NCBI GenBank assembly: GCA_937124545.1
Contig: CAKZKU010000144.1
Span: 1 to 32,197, forward strand
Length of the DNA: 32,197 bases
Source: an uncultured Microbacteriaceae bacterium
GTDB lineage: Bacteria > Actinomycetota > Actinomycetes > Actinomycetales > Microbacteriaceae
Direction of reading: 5' to 3'
Shown: piece after piece, positions 16,815 through 25,324 of the stretch
Layout: each line of letters starts with the position of its first letter
Numbering within the stretch: position 1 is the stretch's first letter
The notes under the pieces: generated by a model
What the model was told of the DNA's origin: nothing
The model's database searches: none
Seen by the model: only the letters and a program-made list of their open reading frames with translations
Program-made: the position numbers and the translations under genes

Positions 16815-16889
16815 CTAGGCCCAGGCGCACGGCCAGCACACGTTCTTTACGCTCCCCGATGGTGATCCATCTCCGCGCCAGTTGCGTAG
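16815..16889 (-). promoter_or_regulatory. ZTP (pfl) riboswitch in the glyA leader
   Basis: The minus strand carries the conserved ZTP-aptamer blocks in order: CAACTGGCG, a short P2 hairpin (GATGG, loop ATCA, CCATC), CGGGGAGC, then a variable linker, then TGCGCCTGGGCC. P1 forms from TACGC (16888-16884) with GCGTA (16852-16848). P3 is GGCC (16834-16831) with GGCC (16821-16818), extended by CT/AG past a bulge. The loop of P3 holds GCGCC, which pairs with GGCGC (16879-16875) as the expected pseudoknot. The class senses ZMP/ZTP, which accumulates when 10-formyl-THF is low, and normally turns on folate and purine genes, fitting glyA-folD. No terminator hairpin follows; a translational or unknown platform is inferred. 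Confidence 0.88.
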
Positions 16890-16893
16890 CCCT

Positions 16894-16899
16894 AGCTTA
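16894..16899 (-). promoter_or_regulatory. Candidate -10 of the glyA-folD-tdk operon
   Basis: TAAGCT on the minus strand fits TANNNT. Transcription would begin about 6 nt downstream, near 16888, which is exactly where P1 of the riboswitch starts. That coincidence supports both calls. No clear -35. Confidence 0.45.
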
Positions 16900-16945
16900 G
16901 CGACCCTGTCCTGCAAAAAGGCTCGGCGAAGCGGGGTGTGGAGCC

Positions 16946-16951
16946 TAAACT
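16946..16951 (+). promoter_or_regulatory. Candidate leaderless promoter of purU
   Basis: TAAACT (TANNNT) ends 6 nt before the GTG at 16958, the spacing expected if transcription starts at the start codon. No Shine-Dalgarno at a usable distance. It is divergent from the glyA promoter, with about 46 bp between the two boxes. Confidence 0.5.
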
Positions 16952-16957
16952 GTGGGG

Positions 16958-17815
16958 GTGACTGTCCCGCTCAACCATTTCATCGTGACCATCTCCTGCG
17001 ATGACCAGCCAGGCATTGTGTACGCTCTCAGCGCCGCCATCGTCGAAGCACAGGGAAACATCACCGAATCCCAACAGTTTTCGAGCGCGGACACCGGTCG
17101 ATTCTTCATGCGTCTTCAGGTCGAGACAGCCGTTGGGCTAGACGCTCTGAAGAAGGCGCTCGCTCCCGTGGTGGAGCGATACGACATGAATTCTGAGATC
17201 AACACGGTGGGGCGCCCGTTGCGCACACTGATTTTGACTTCGCGTGCCGGACACACCCTGACCGACCTGTTGGTCCGACAGCGCGATGGCCACCTCGCCA
17301 TCGAGATCCCGCTCATCATGTCCAATCACGAGACACTCAAACCTCTTGCTGACTTTTATGACACTCCCTTCTGGTCTCAGCAGGTAACCTCACCGGAGGA
17401 AAAAGCGGCTTTTGAAAAGCACCTCCTGGACATGGTGGACACCCACGACATTGAGCTGGTCGTACTCGCCCGCTACATGCAAATTCTGAGCCCCGAGGTG
17501 TGCGCTGCTCTTGAGGGCCGCGCGATCAACATTCACCATTCGTTCCTGCCGGGCTTCAAAGGAGCAGACCCTTACCGCCAAGCGCATGAGCGCGGCGTCA
17601 AACTGATTGGTGCGACCGCCCACTTCGTCACCAGCGACTTGGACGAGGGCCCCATCATCGAACAAAACGTTGTCCGGGTGGATCACTCACAATCACCGGA
17701 CGAGCTCAAGGCCACCGGCCAGGATGAAGAGTCCCGCACTCTCACCCAGGCGGTTCGATGGTTCTCCCAGCACCGCATTGTGTTGGATGGCGTGCGCACC
17801 ATCATCTTTAAGTGA
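16958..17815 (+). CDS. purU: Formyltetrahydrofolate deformylase
   Basis: Hydrolyses 10-formyl-THF to formate and THF, balancing the one-carbon pool and feeding formate-dependent steps. 285 aa from the GTG at 16958 (another GTG at 16952 is in frame; 16958 fits a leaderless start). N-terminal ACT domain (about residues 5-85, FIVTISCDDQPGIVYALS), which in this family senses glycine/methionine, then the formyltransferase-fold domain with the catalytic Asn/His in INIHHSFLPGF and Asp in TSDLDEGPIIEQ. Divergent from glyA, and followed directly by a strong terminator that starts on its stop codon. Not under the riboswitch, which lies on the other strand. Confidence 0.96.
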   Translation: MTVPLNHFIVTISCDDQPGIVYALSAAIVEAQGNITESQQFSSADTGRFFMRLQVETAVGLDALKKALAPVVERYDMNSEINTVGRPLRTLILTSRAGHTLTDLLVRQRDGHLAIEIPLIMSNHETLKPLADFYDTPFWSQQVTSPEEKAAFEKHLLDMVDTHDIELVVLARYMQILSPEVCAALEGRAINIHHSFLPGFKGADPYRQAHERGVKLIGATAHFVTSDLDEGPIIEQNVVRVDHSQSPDELKATGQDEESRTLTQAVRWFSQHRIVLDGVRTIIFK

Positions 17816-17844
17816 AGAAGCCCCAGACGAATCTGGGGCTTCTT
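17815..17844. terminator. Bidirectional intrinsic terminator
   Basis: A perfect 13-bp inverted repeat, AAGAAGCCCCAGA (17815-17827) and TCTGGGGCTTCTT (17832-17844), with loop CGAA. The T-rich arm end (CTTCTTT) serves the plus strand and the A-rich start gives T residues on the minus strand. It separates purU from the convergent cysteine-rich mini-gene. It is the clearest intrinsic terminator in the window. Confidence 0.88.
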
Positions 17845-17855
17845 TCCTCAAATGC

Positions 17856-17972
17856 TTAGGCGCATTTGCAGAGCTCTTCTGGCTTGAAACCAGAGAGCGC
17901 TTCGTCAATGTGTTCTCCGCAGCCAGTCCAGGTGACTTTGCTGCAGCGGTTACAACGCGCTGGGCTACACAC
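17856..17972 (-). CDS. 38-aa cysteine-rich putative metal-binding protein
   Basis: Very small gene with a GTG start and an excellent Shine-Dalgarno, AAAGGAGA at 6 nt. The protein begins (M)CSPARCNRCSKVTWTGCGEH and ends in LCKCA. It has six cysteines (positions 2, 7, 10, 18, 35, 37) and His21, arranged as a CxxC, a GCGxH and a terminal CxC, which looks like a zinc- or copper-binding knuckle. I recall similar short proteins (C..C.K.TW.GCG.H) in many Actinobacteria, always unnamed; the function is unknown. Flanked downstream by the bidirectional terminator. Upstream lie a 7-bp inverted repeat and a CsoR-like palindrome overlapping its probable promoter (-10 TATGCT, 18013-18018), so metal or thiol-stress control is possible. 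Confidence 0.8.
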   Translation of the reverse strand: MCSPARCNRCSKVTWTGCGEHIDEALSGFKPEELCKCA

Positions 17973-17991
17973 GATGGGTCTCCTTTGATGT

Positions 17992-18009
17992 GGTGTCGAT
18001 TACGACACC
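17992..18009. repeat. Inverted repeat in the leader of the cysteine-rich mini-gene
   Basis: GGTGTCG-ATTA-CGACACC, 7-bp perfect arms with a 4-nt centre. It lies between the CsoR-like palindrome and the ribosome-binding site of the 38-aa gene. It could be a leader hairpin, a second operator, or part of the end of the icd transcript; no T-tract follows it on the minus strand. Confidence 0.5.
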
Positions 18010-18016
18010 TTCAGCA

Positions 18017-18034
18017 TATACCCCCAGGGGTATA
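18017..18034. promoter_or_regulatory. CsoR/RcnR-family-like operator palindrome
   Basis: TATACCCC-CA-GGGGTATA, a perfect 8-bp inverted repeat with a 2-bp centre. Operators of the CsoR/RcnR/CstR family have this form (A/T-flanked C-tract and G-tract, as TACCCC...GGGGTA), and RicR sites are TACCC-N5-GGGTA. It lies across the predicted -10/spacer of the cysteine-rich mini-gene and 4 nt past the icd stop. A 2-nt loop is poor for a terminator hairpin and no T-run follows, so an operator is the better reading. No CsoR gene is in the window. Confidence 0.55.
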
Positions 18035-18038
18035 AGGG

Positions 18039-19256
18039 CTAGCCGCCGAGGCGGGCGCTGAGGTTCGTGTCGATACTGGCGAGGAAGTCCTCGGTGGTTT
18101 GCCATGCCTGATCCGGACCCACAAGCAACGCCAAGTCCTTGGTCATCGATCCACCTTCAACTGTGGCGATGACGACGTCTTCGAGAGTCTGTGCGAAAGC
18201 AATCAGCTCCTGGTTGTCATCCAATTTGCCGCGGTGCATCAGCCCTCGAGTCCACGCAAAGATCGACGCGATCGGGTTGGTAGATGTCGGGTTGCCCTTC
18301 TGGTGCTCGCGGTAGTGGCGCGTCACCGTACCGTGGGCCGCTTCGGCTTCCACGATGGATCCATCGGGCGTGGTCAACACACTGGTCATCAGCCCCAGGG
18401 AACCAAAGCCCTGTGCCACGGTGTCGGACTGGACGTCGCCGTCATAGTTCTTGGTGGCCCAGACGTATCCGCCCTCCCACTTCATGGCCGAGGCGACCAT
18501 GTCGTCAATCAGGCGGTGCTCATAGGTGATGCCTGCAGCCTCGAACTTGTCAGCAAACTCTGCTTCAAACACTTCTTGGAAGAGGTCCTTGAATCGGCCG
18601 TCGTAGGCCTTCAAGATGGTGTTCTTGGTCGAGAGGTAGACGGGGTAATTCCTGGAAAGACCGTAGTTCAGCGATGCGCGCGCGAAGTCCTTGATGGAGT
18701 CATCGAGGTTATACATCGCCATAGCGACACCGGGGCCAGGAGCCTGGAACACTTCGAAGCTCTGTGCCTCGCTGCCATCCTCCGGCTGGAAGCTCAAAGT
18801 CAGCGTTCCGGGGGAATCAAAAACGAAGTCTGTCGCTCGGTACTGGTCACCAAACGCGTGGCGTCCCACGATAATCGGCTTGTTCCAGCCGGGAACAAGC
18901 CGGGGGATGTTCGAAATAATGATCGGCTCGCGAAAGATCACCCCGCCCAAGATGTTGCGGATGGTTCCATTGGGGCTGCGCCACATTTTCTTGAGCCCAA
19001 ACTCCTCGACCCGAGCCTCATCCGGAGTGATGGTCGCGCACTTCACACCGACACCGTGCTTCTTAATGGCGTGGGCCGCATCGATCGTGATCTGGTCGTC
19101 TGTCTCGTCACGCTTCTCCATGCCGAGGTCGTAGTACTCAAGCTCAATGTCGAGGTAGGGGTGAATCAGGCGGTCTTTGATGAACTGCCAAATAATCCGC
19201 GTCATTTCATCGCCATCGAGCTCGACAACGACTCCGTCTACCTTGATCTTTTCCAC
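18039..19256 (-). CDS. icd: Isocitrate dehydrogenase (NADP+), type II homodimeric
   Basis: TCA-cycle enzyme oxidising isocitrate to 2-oxoglutarate with NADP+. 405 aa from the GTG at 19256, chosen for AAGGGA at 7 nt; the frame stays open to 19340, but that extension runs through the promoter region. It is the eukaryote-like type II enzyme ([74 protein letters not shown]). The substrate-binding SPNGTIRN segment is intact. It is divergent from a GNAT gene, with a perfect 26-bp palindrome in the shared upstream region. The CsoR-like palindrome begins 4 nt after its stop. Confidence 0.97.
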   Translation of the reverse strand: MEKIKVDGVVVELDGDEMTRIIWQFIKDRLIHPYLDIELEYYDLGMEKRDETDDQITIDAAHAIKKHGVGVKCATITPDEARVEEFGLKKMWRSPNGTIRNILGGVIFREPIIISNIPRLVPGWNKPIIVGRHAFGDQYRATDFVFDSPGTLTLSFQPEDGSEAQSFEVFQAPGPGVAMAMYNLDDSIKDFARASLNYGLSRNYPVYLSTKNTILKAYDGRFKDLFQEVFEAEFADKFEAAGITYEHRLIDDMVASAMKWEGGYVWATKNYDGDVQSDTVAQGFGSLGLMTSVLTTPDGSIVEAEAAHGTVTRHYREHQKGNPTSTNPIASIFAWTRGLMHRGKLDDNQELIAFAQTLEDVVIATVEGGSMTKDLALLVGPDQAWQTTEDFLASIDTNLSARLGG

Positions 19257-19297
19257 GTGCTTATCCCTTCGCCGCGTCTCTGTGTGAGAACTCACAA

Positions 19298-19303
19298 AGT
19301 CTA
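19298..19303 (-). promoter_or_regulatory. Candidate -10 of icd
   Basis: TAGACT on the minus strand fits TANNNT; transcription would begin near 19291, giving a leader of about 35 nt that contains the AAGGGA ribosome-binding site. The expected -35 position falls at the edge of the 26-bp palindrome. Confidence 0.4.
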
Positions 19304-19315
19304 CGGGAAAAAACG

Positions 19316-19341
19316 AATGTATCTTTACATAAAGATACATT
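19316..19341. promoter_or_regulatory. 26-bp perfect palindromic operator candidate
   Basis: AATGTATCTTTA-CA-TAAAGATACATT: 12-bp perfect arms with a 2-bp centre, AT-rich within GC-rich DNA. It sits in the 118-bp divergent region between icd and the GNAT gene, touching the -35 position of icd and lying just upstream of the GNAT -35 position. ATGT...ACAT ends are seen in PadR-family operators, but the regulator is not identifiable from the sequence and none is encoded next to it. Confidence 0.7.
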
Positions 19342-19362
19342 TCTGTGTTTACTTGGTTCGGC

Positions 19363-19368
19363 TACCTT
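19363..19368 (+). promoter_or_regulatory. Candidate leaderless promoter of the GNAT gene
   Basis: TACCTT (TANNNT) ends exactly 6 nt before the ATG at 19375, the spacing seen for leaderless actinobacterial transcripts. The intervening AGGGAC is too close to act as a Shine-Dalgarno. Confidence 0.5.
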
Positions 19369-19374
19369 AGGGAC

Positions 19375-19827
19375 ATGGAAAACCTCCGCCTCGAAGAGCT
19401 TTCGGCCGCTAATGCCCAGCAAGCAAACTCCATCGAGCTTGTTCCAGGACAGGAAGCCTTCGAAACACCGGTGACGTATGAGCACTACGAATCCTCCCTC
19501 AACCTCGCCAACACCTGGAGTCGCGTCATCATCGCTGATGAGGAAGTTGTCGGGTTTGTCCGCGCCCACTTCGATTCCCAGCACGAACAGCCAGAGCTGC
19601 GAAGCGCCCTGTGGCGAGTGAGCGTCGCCGCTTCCGCCCAGGGCCAAGGAGTGGGTCGCTTTGCGATCACCGCGGCCAGCGAAGAGGCTCGCACCCACGG
19701 TCTCACCGAACTCACGGCTGTCTGGTCACCTGACGATAAAGGCCCCGGTGACTTTTTCCACAAACTGGGCTTCCACGACAGTGGAATCACCGAATACGGC
19801 GACCAAATAGGGACGCTATCCCTTTAG
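19375..19827 (+). CDS. GNAT family N-acetyltransferase
   Basis: Acetyl-CoA-dependent acetyltransferase of unknown substrate. 150 aa from ATG 19375 (chosen from the -10 spacing; an in-frame GTG at 19345 lies in the promoter region). The fold is recognisable: beta-strands leading to [24 protein letters not shown], which holds the acetyl-CoA-binding Q/R-x-x-G-x-G/A motif (QGQGVG), followed by [28 protein letters not shown], where the F..KLGF pattern is the usual GNAT motif B. Divergent from icd and possibly co-regulated through the 26-bp palindrome. Its stop codon overlaps the convergent purH stop by 4 nt. Confidence 0.85.
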   Translation: MENLRLEELSAANAQQANSIELVPGQEAFETPVTYEHYESSLNLANTWSRVIIADEEVVGFVRAHFDSQHEQPELRSALWRVSVAASAQGQGVGRFAITAASEEARTHGLTELTAVWSPDDKGPGDFFHKLGFHDSGITEYGDQIGTLSL

Positions 19828-21347
19828 TGGAAGAAGTGTCGCTCCCCCGTGTGGAAGAGCGCCACGCCCGCCGCTTCGGCAGCGGCTGTCACCTCGTCGT
19901 CACGCACCGATCCGCCGGGCTGAACAATGGCGGAAACGCCAGCCTTGACGAGGATCTCTAAGCCATCGGGGAACGGGAAGAACGCATCGGAGGCTGCCAC
20001 CGAGCCCGAGGCGCGCTCACCGGCGCGCTCCACGGCCAAACGGGCCGAATCCACCCGGTTCACCTGACCCATGCCAATCCCCACGCTCGCCGATCCTTGG
20101 GCAAGCAGGATGGCGTTCGATTTGACCGCACGAACCGCTCGCCAGGCGAACTCCAACGACGTAAGGGTGTCGGGATCAACGTCGGGTCCACATACCTGCG
20201 TCCACTCGCCGGAACCGGCAAAGTGCTGGTCGGTGTCTTGGACCAGCACGCCGCCGGAGATGTGCCGCCATTCTGTTGACGGTGGGGTAAACCCTTCGGG
20301 AAGTCGGGCCACCCGCAGGTTCTTCTTTTCGGCGAACACACTGAGGGCTTCGTCGTCGAAGCCTGGAGCAACAACAACCTCGGTGAAGATCTCGGCAATC
20401 GAGCGAGCTGTCTGTCCATCCATCACTCGGTTAGTCGCGATTACTCCACCAAACGCTGAAACCGAATCGCACTCATGGGCGAGGCGGTGAGCGGTCGCAA
20501 GGTTCGCATCGCTCGCGATTCCACACGGGTTTTGGTGCTTGATGATGGCCACAGTGGGCGCCTCATGGTCAAAGGCCGCCCGCACGGCGGCCTCAGCATC
20601 AAGGTAATTGTTGTAGGACATCTCTTTACCCTGGAGGACCTCGGCGACAGCGAGACCAGCGCTATTCGGGCTGGCATAGACCGCAGCACTTTGGTGTGAG
20701 TTTTCGCCATAGCGCAGTTCACCCACCCGATCGGCGTGAAAGCTCTTGCGTGCCCCTGCGGCAAACCAATCAGACACGGCCGAGTCATAGCGAGCGGTGT
20801 GCGCGAAAGCATCCCCCGCCAACTGACGGCGGAACTCCTCAGTCGTTCCACCTGCGCGAAGCTCCTCCCGAAGACCGTCGTAACCAGCGGGGTCAACGAC
20901 TATCGCGACATTGGCGTGGTTTTTTGCGGCCGCTCGCACCATCGCAGGCCCGCCAATATCAATCTGCTCGATGACGTCTTCGCCCTGGGCGCCGGAGGCC
21001 ACCGTCTGCACGAAGGGGTACAAATTCACGACCACGAGACCAAACGGCTCAATACCAAGATTTTCGATGGCGCTGCGGTGGTCGGGTTTACGCAGGTCGG
21101 CCAAAATCCCGCCGTGGATCGAAGGGTGCAGTGTTTTTACTCGACCGTCCAAAGCTTCGGCAAAACCGGTCACCTCGCTGACATCGGAGACCGGAATTCC
21201 TGCTTCGCGAAGCTGTGCGGCGGTTGACCCCGTGGACACCAGCGCAACCCCCCACTCATGCAGGCTCTGGCCAAGCTCGATCAGGCCGGTTTTGTCGCTC
21301 ACCGAGAGAAGCGCGCGCTGGGGCATAAGGCGCTCAGAGTGTGTCAT
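19824..21347 (-). CDS. purH: Bifunctional AICAR transformylase/IMP cyclohydrolase
   Basis: Last two steps of de novo IMP synthesis: 10-formyl-THF-dependent formylation of AICAR (ZMP), then ring closure. 507 aa, near normal. The N-terminal MGS-like IMP cyclohydrolase domain has [34 protein letters not shown] and NLYPF; the transformylase domain has [12 protein letters not shown], the catalytic KHQNPCG, and [12 protein letters not shown] near the end. ATG 21347 overlaps the purN stop (ATGA) and has AAGGA at 5 nt. Its substrate ZMP is the riboswitch ligand upstream of glyA. Terminal gene of purN-purH, overlapping the convergent GNAT stop. Confidence 0.97.
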   Translation of the reverse strand: MTHSERLMPQRALLSVSDKTGLIELGQSLHEWGVALVSTGSTAAQLREAGIPVSDVSEVTGFAEALDGRVKTLHPSIHGGILADLRKPDHRSAIENLGIEPFGLVVVNLYPFVQTVASGAQGEDVIEQIDIGGPAMVRAAAKNHANVAIVVDPAGYDGLREELRAGGTTEEFRRQLAGDAFAHTARYDSAVSDWFAAGARKSFHADRVGELRYGENSHQSAAVYASPNSAGLAVAEVLQGKEMSYNNYLDAEAAVRAAFDHEAPTVAIIKHQNPCGIASDANLATAHRLAHECDSVSAFGGVIATNRVMDGQTARSIAEIFTEVVVAPGFDDEALSVFAEKKNLRVARLPEGFTPPSTEWRHISGGVLVQDTDQHFAGSGEWTQVCGPDVDPDTLTSLEFAWRAVRAVKSNAILLAQGSASVGIGMGQVNRVDSARLAVERAGERASGSVAASDAFFPFPDGLEILVKAGVSAIVQPGGSVRDDEVTAAAEAAGVALFHTGERHFFH

Positions 21348-21925
21348 GGGGTTCCTTCGTTGTCGGGAATCAGAGTGCGTAAGACATCAAGAAGTAGTGA
21401 TCGCTCGAGAATTTTGATCCGAGCGTGGAGGGACTCCTCGCTGTCATCAGGCTCGATGGCAACCCGCTCCCGCGCCAAAATTTTACCCGTGTCAACACCG
21501 TCGTCGACCACGATCACGGAGGCACCCGTCTGCGTTACACCGGCGGCCAAAGCGTCACGAACCGCGTGAGCTCCCGGGAACTCCGGGAGGTAAGAGGGAT
21601 GGGTATTAATGATGTGGGGACTAAACCGGGAAACCAGTGACGGCGGCAACAGCTTCATGAAACCGCTCAGCACGATGAGGTCTGGCCGATAGCCCTCCAG
21701 TGTGTCCCCGAGGGTGTCGCCCCAGGCGTCCCGGTTCTCACCGGTAGAAAGCGGCACCACAAATGTGTCGATCCCGCGGGTCCGGGCGTGCCGCAGACCT
21801 TCCGCCTCCTGGTCCGCTCCCACCGCGACCACGTGAGCGGGAATTCCCGACCCCGGAAGCGAGGTGAGAAGCGCTTCCAAATTGGTCCCAGAGCCTGAAA
21901 TCAGGACCACGATGCGGGAGGACAC
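21344..21925 (-). CDS. purN: Phosphoribosylglycinamide formyltransferase
   Basis: Transfers the formyl group of 10-formyl-THF to GAR in purine synthesis. 193 aa, usual length. Starts with [17 protein letters not shown] (phosphate-binding loop), then [14 protein letters not shown], the catalytic Asn/His in [19 protein letters not shown] and Asp in [19 protein letters not shown] start at 21925, 9 nt after the DUF6350 stop, with no good Shine-Dalgarno, so probably translationally coupled. Overlaps purH by 4 nt (ATGA). Confidence 0.96.
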   Translation of the reverse strand: MSSRIVVLISGSGTNLEALLTSLPGSGIPAHVVAVGADQEAEGLRHARTRGIDTFVVPLSTGENRDAWGDTLGDTLEGYRPDLIVLSGFMKLLPPSLVSRFSPHIINTHPSYLPEFPGAHAVRDALAAGVTQTGASVIVVDDGVDTGKILARERVAIEPDDSEESLHARIKILERSLLLDVLRTLIPDNEGTP

Positions 21926-21934
21926 GTGTCCAGC

Positions 21935-23176
21935 CTACCGACGGGCGGACACTCGCTTCTCGGCGAGACCACCCGAGAGCAAACCCAAGACCACACCGAC
22001 AAACACCTGAGCACCCCACCAGAGTGCGACGCTCCACGGATCTGGCCCAACCTCGCTAAAGCGCCCCGGGCCGAGCTCCCCTCGCGCCAGTTCGGTCAGA
22101 ACGAGCGCCCCCGCAGAAGCGACAAGCGAGGAAAGAGCAGCGGCAAGAACTGCCATGGTGGCGGGCTGTTCGACAAAGGGGGTGCCCTCGCCGCGCCACA
22201 AACCTCCCCGGTTCGCACCCATCAGCCGAGATCGCGACAACAGGCCCATCGCAAAGGCGACCCCGATCGGCACGGCGATCACGGCCAGGGCGCCCGCTGG
22301 CGCTTCTTCGGGAAGAATCCCCGCCAACGGTAGGGCCGGGAGCGCATCCGTAGACGTGCCCAGAGGCGAGACCACAGCCCCCGTGCCCAAAGTGAAACCA
22401 GGGCCCACAAGCCAGGAGAACACCCACACCACCACGGTGGGCAAGAGGGCTAGCTGCCCGATGGACAGCGCAATAATCCCGTAAGCGCCAGGTTGCAAAG
22501 ACTCGTAGAGCGAAATCACCGGGGCAAAAGACACCACCAGCAGAATCGACACAACAACGGCGGCGACACCCACCATCGCCAGTAGCGCAGCTATCCCCGC
22601 GGCAAAGCCGGTCCTCACGATCGCAGAAAGCCACTGCGGGAACCGCTCGCGAATAAGTTCGCGTCCGGCCGTGTCAGGGCCAGCCCACGTCGCCAATGCC
22701 AGCCCCGCTGCCAGGAAGACCGCCGGTCTCACCAAAGCATCGACCAGGTCGATGGACACGCTTCCCATGGGCAAGAAAAAGACCAACAGGAAGCTGAGCC
22801 CCACCATCATCCCGACCGCGAGAAACCAGGTGAGAATCGGATGCTTCTTCGTTCCTTCGCGAGCCCCGATCCGATAACCCCAGAGCAGGGTCACCAGTGC
22901 TATCCCCAGCAGGGCCACATCAACCCGGAAATTCTGGCCGCTTACCCCCAAGCCCAAAGATTCGGAGAGCTCCAGGGGAAGCGACACGGCTAGCGGTACA
23001 CCGTGGCCGAGGAACCAACCCTGAACCGCGACCGCCCAGGAAGACAATAGTTCGGTGGAAAAGCCGTCCTCAAACGCCCACACCAACGTCAAGGGAGCAA
23101 AAAACACCCCGACTCCGAGGCCCACCAGGACCACGACATCCAGCACCGTGGCGAGGGCAACAAAGCGGGGATTCAT
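21935..23176 (-). CDS. Polytopic membrane protein (DUF6350-like)
   Basis: 413-aa integral membrane protein with about ten hydrophobic segments spread over the whole length (for example residues 5-30, 85-105, 120-140, 195-225, 345-365, 385-405) and no recognisable catalytic motif. Actinobacteria commonly carry such a protein (named DUF6350, from memory) between sucD and purN, as here; its function is unknown. It may be a transporter or an envelope protein, but nothing in the sequence decides. ATG at 23176 lacks a clear Shine-Dalgarno; TAGGCT nine bases upstream might be a -10 for an internal promoter. Gap to sucD is 39 bp. Confidence 0.8.
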   Translation of the reverse strand: MNPRFVALATVLDVVVLVGLGVGVFFAPLTLVWAFEDGFSTELLSSWAVAVQGWFLGHGVPLAVSLPLELSESLGLGVSGQNFRVDVALLGIALVTLLWGYRIGAREGTKKHPILTWFLAVGMMVGLSFLLVFFLPMGSVSIDLVDALVRPAVFLAAGLALATWAGPDTAGRELIRERFPQWLSAIVRTGFAAGIAALLAMVGVAAVVVSILLVVSFAPVISLYESLQPGAYGIIALSIGQLALLPTVVVWVFSWLVGPGFTLGTGAVVSPLGTSTDALPALPLAGILPEEAPAGALAVIAVPIGVAFAMGLLSRSRLMGANRGGLWRGEGTPFVEQPATMAVLAAALSSLVASAGALVLTELARGELGPGRFSEVGPDPWSVALWWGAQVFVGVVLGLLSGGLAEKRVSARR

Positions 23177-23215
23177 GGCGCATTGAGCCTATCGCCAGCC
23201 ACCCCCGCGACCCGG

Positions 23216-24103
23216 CTAGGCCAGTTGAGCCATGACCTCGCGCATCAGGGTGGCCGTCTCGCTGGGGGTCTTGCCCACCTTCACACCGGCAGCTTCGAGA
23301 GCTTCCTTCTTGGCCTGTGCGGTTCCCGCAGAACCCGAAACAATGGCACCGGCGTGGCCCATCGTTTTCCCTTCGGGAGCAGTGAAACCAGCAACATACC
23401 CGACCACAGGCTTCGTCACGTGAGCCTTGATGAAGTCGGCTGCCCGCTCTTCAGCGTCGCCACCAATTTCTCCGATCATCACAATGGCTTTCGTGTCGGG
23501 GTCGTTTTGGAACGCCTCGAGAGCATCGATGTGAGTAGTTCCCACGATGGGGTCACCGCCGATACCGATGGCGGTGGAGAAACCGATGTCGCGCAGTTCG
23601 AACATCATTTGATACGTCAGGGTTCCCGACTTCGACACCAAGCCGATGGGCCCAGAACCTGTGATTGTTGCCGGGGTGATGCCCGCAAGCGCCACACCGG
23701 GGGTGATGATGCCGGGGCAGTTGGGGCCGATAATCCGGGTCTTGCCCACCTTCTGGGCGTGTGACCACAATTGCGCGCTGTCTTGAACCGGGATGCCCTC
23801 GGTGATGATGACCAACAGCGGAATCTCTGCATCAATCGCTTCGATCGCGGCGTCTTTGGAAAATGCTGGCGGCACGAAGGCAACGGACACGTTGGCGCCG
23901 GTTTTTTCCATGGCCTCAGCAACGGTGCCAAACACAGGCAGCTCCACGTCACCGTGGGTGACAGTTTCACCGGCTTTGCGGGCGTTAACCCCACCGACGA
24001 CATTGGTGCCTGCCGCCAACATCAACGCAGTGTGTTTCGAGCCTTCACCGCCGGTGATGCCCTGAACGATGACGACAGAGTCTTTATCCAGAAAAATCGA
24101 CAT
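23216..24103 (-). CDS. sucD: Succinyl-CoA synthetase alpha subunit
   Basis: Alpha subunit of the TCA-cycle enzyme that makes ATP or GTP from succinyl-CoA. 295 aa, usual length. CoA-binding Rossmann N-terminus ([24 protein letters not shown]), [13 protein letters not shown] segment ([14 protein letters not shown]), and the phosphohistidine loop [21 protein letters not shown]. Start ATG 24103 has AGGGA at 5 nt. Follows sucC after 8 nt, in the standard sucC-sucD order. Confidence 0.97.
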   Translation of the reverse strand: MSIFLDKDSVVIVQGITGGEGSKHTALMLAAGTNVVGGVNARKAGETVTHGDVELPVFGTVAEAMEKTGANVSVAFVPPAFSKDAAIEAIDAEIPLLVIITEGIPVQDSAQLWSHAQKVGKTRIIGPNCPGIITPGVALAGITPATITGSGPIGLVSKSGTLTYQMMFELRDIGFSTAIGIGGDPIVGTTHIDALEAFQNDPDTKAIVMIGEIGGDAEERAADFIKAHVTKPVVGYVAGFTAPEGKTMGHAGAIVSGSAGTAQAKKEALEAAGVKVGKTPSETATLMREVMAQLA

Positions 24104-24111
24104 GGTGTTCC

Positions 24112-25275
24112 CTACTTTCCTGCGAGAGCTGCGGCAGCGTCCGCACCCTCATCCATCGTTTCGGCCAAGGTGACCAGCGGGTGGTTGGCGGCGGCAAGAA
24201 TCTCGCGCCCCTTCTCCACACTGTTTCCATCGAGTCGGACCACCAGCGGTTTGGTTGCACCATCGCCGATCATTTCCAGGGCTTGGACAATTCCATTGGC
24301 CACAGCGTCACAGGAGGTGATGCCACCAAAGACGTTGACGAAGACGCTTTTGACCTGCGGGTCGCCCAAAATAACGTCGAGGCCTGCTGCCATCACCTCA
24401 GCGGAGGCGCCACCCCCAATGTCGAGGAAGTTAGCGGGCTTCACGCCACCGTGATTTTCACCGGCGTACGCAACAACGTCGAGCGTGGACATAACGAGTC
24501 CGGCACCGTTTCCGATAACGCCCACTTCGCCATCGAGCTTCACGTAGTTGAGTTCGTGGGCTTTGGCTTTCTCTTCCAGCGGGTCAGCGGAGGCAGAATC
24601 TGCGAGATCTGCGTGGTGGGCCTGACGGAACTCGGCGTTCTCATCCAGCGTCACTTTGCCATCGAGGGCAAGGATGTCGCCACCCTCGGTCAACACCAAC
24701 GGGTTCACTTCCACCAGGGTGGCGTCTTCGGCGGTAAACACACCGTAAAGGGAGACGAGAACCGGTGCGACCCGAGAAACCAGCTCGTCGGGGAACCCGC
24801 CAAGCTTCGCGATTTCCTCGGCCTTCGCCAGGTCAATGCCCAAGGCTGGGTCGATCGCGACGCGCGCAAGAGCGTCAGGACGCTCTTCGGCGAGCTGTTC
24901 GATTTCCATGCCGCCCTCATAGCTGCAGAGCGCCAGGTAGTTACGGTTAGCGCGATCCAGGAGGACCGAGAAGTAGAACTCTTTATCGATTGCTGCGCCC
25001 TGCGCCACCATCACGCGGTGCACGGTGTGGCCTTTGATGTCGAGACCCAAAATGGCTTGTGCTGCAGAGTGTGCGTCCTCGGCGGTGGGGGCAACCTTCA
25101 CGCCACCAGCTTTTCCGCGACCGCCGACCTTAACCTGAGCTTTGACTACGGTCAGGCCGCCGATTTTTTCGGCTGCTGCCTGCGCATCCTCGGGGGTGTC
25201 CGCAATCAGCCCCGCCAAAACGGGCACGCCGTGGCGCTCAAACATGTCGCGGGCTTGATACTCGTATAGATCCAC
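24112..25275 (-). CDS. sucC: Succinyl-CoA synthetase beta subunit
   Basis: ATP-grasp beta subunit that partners SucD. 387 aa, usual length. N-terminus [18 protein letters not shown], nucleotide-binding [38 protein letters not shown], and the [12 protein letters not shown] and [13 protein letters not shown] segments of the C-terminal domain. GTG start at 25275 with AAGGA at 8 nt. Its leader, shared with the end of pcrA, contains a candidate -10 (TAGGCT) and a hairpin. Confidence 0.97.
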   Translation of the reverse strand: MDLYEYQARDMFERHGVPVLAGLIADTPEDAQAAAEKIGGLTVVKAQVKVGGRGKAGGVKVAPTAEDAHSAAQAILGLDIKGHTVHRVMVAQGAAIDKEFYFSVLLDRANRNYLALCSYEGGMEIEQLAEERPDALARVAIDPALGIDLAKAEEIAKLGGFPDELVSRVAPVLVSLYGVFTAEDATLVEVNPLVLTEGGDILALDGKVTLDENAEFRQAHHADLADSASADPLEEKAKAHELNYVKLDGEVGVIGNGAGLVMSTLDVVAYAGENHGGVKPANFLDIGGGASAEVMAAGLDVILGDPQVKSVFVNVFGGITSCDAVANGIVQALEMIGDGATKPLVVRLDGNSVEKGREILAAANHPLVTLAETMDEGADAAAALAGK

Positions 25276-25324
25276 GCCTGGAGTCCTTCCGGGTTGTCGG
25301 CTAGGAGAGGAGAAAAGTCTCGGT

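Noticed and set aside
18017..18034. CsoR-like palindrome read as the icd terminator
   Set aside because: The loop would be 2 to 4 nt and no T-run follows on the minus strand, so an operator is the better reading, though a role in icd 3'-end formation cannot be excluded.
19283..19296. TGTGAG-AA-CTCACA palindrome resembling a CRP/GlxR site in the icd leader
   Set aside because: The TGTGA and TCACA halves are separated by 4 bases instead of 6, and it would lie downstream of the predicted icd start; kept only as a possible minor inverted repeat.
18099..19370. 423-codon plus-strand open frame opposite icd
   Set aside because: Antisense shadow of icd; no family motifs, and it reads through the icd promoter and the 26-bp palindrome.
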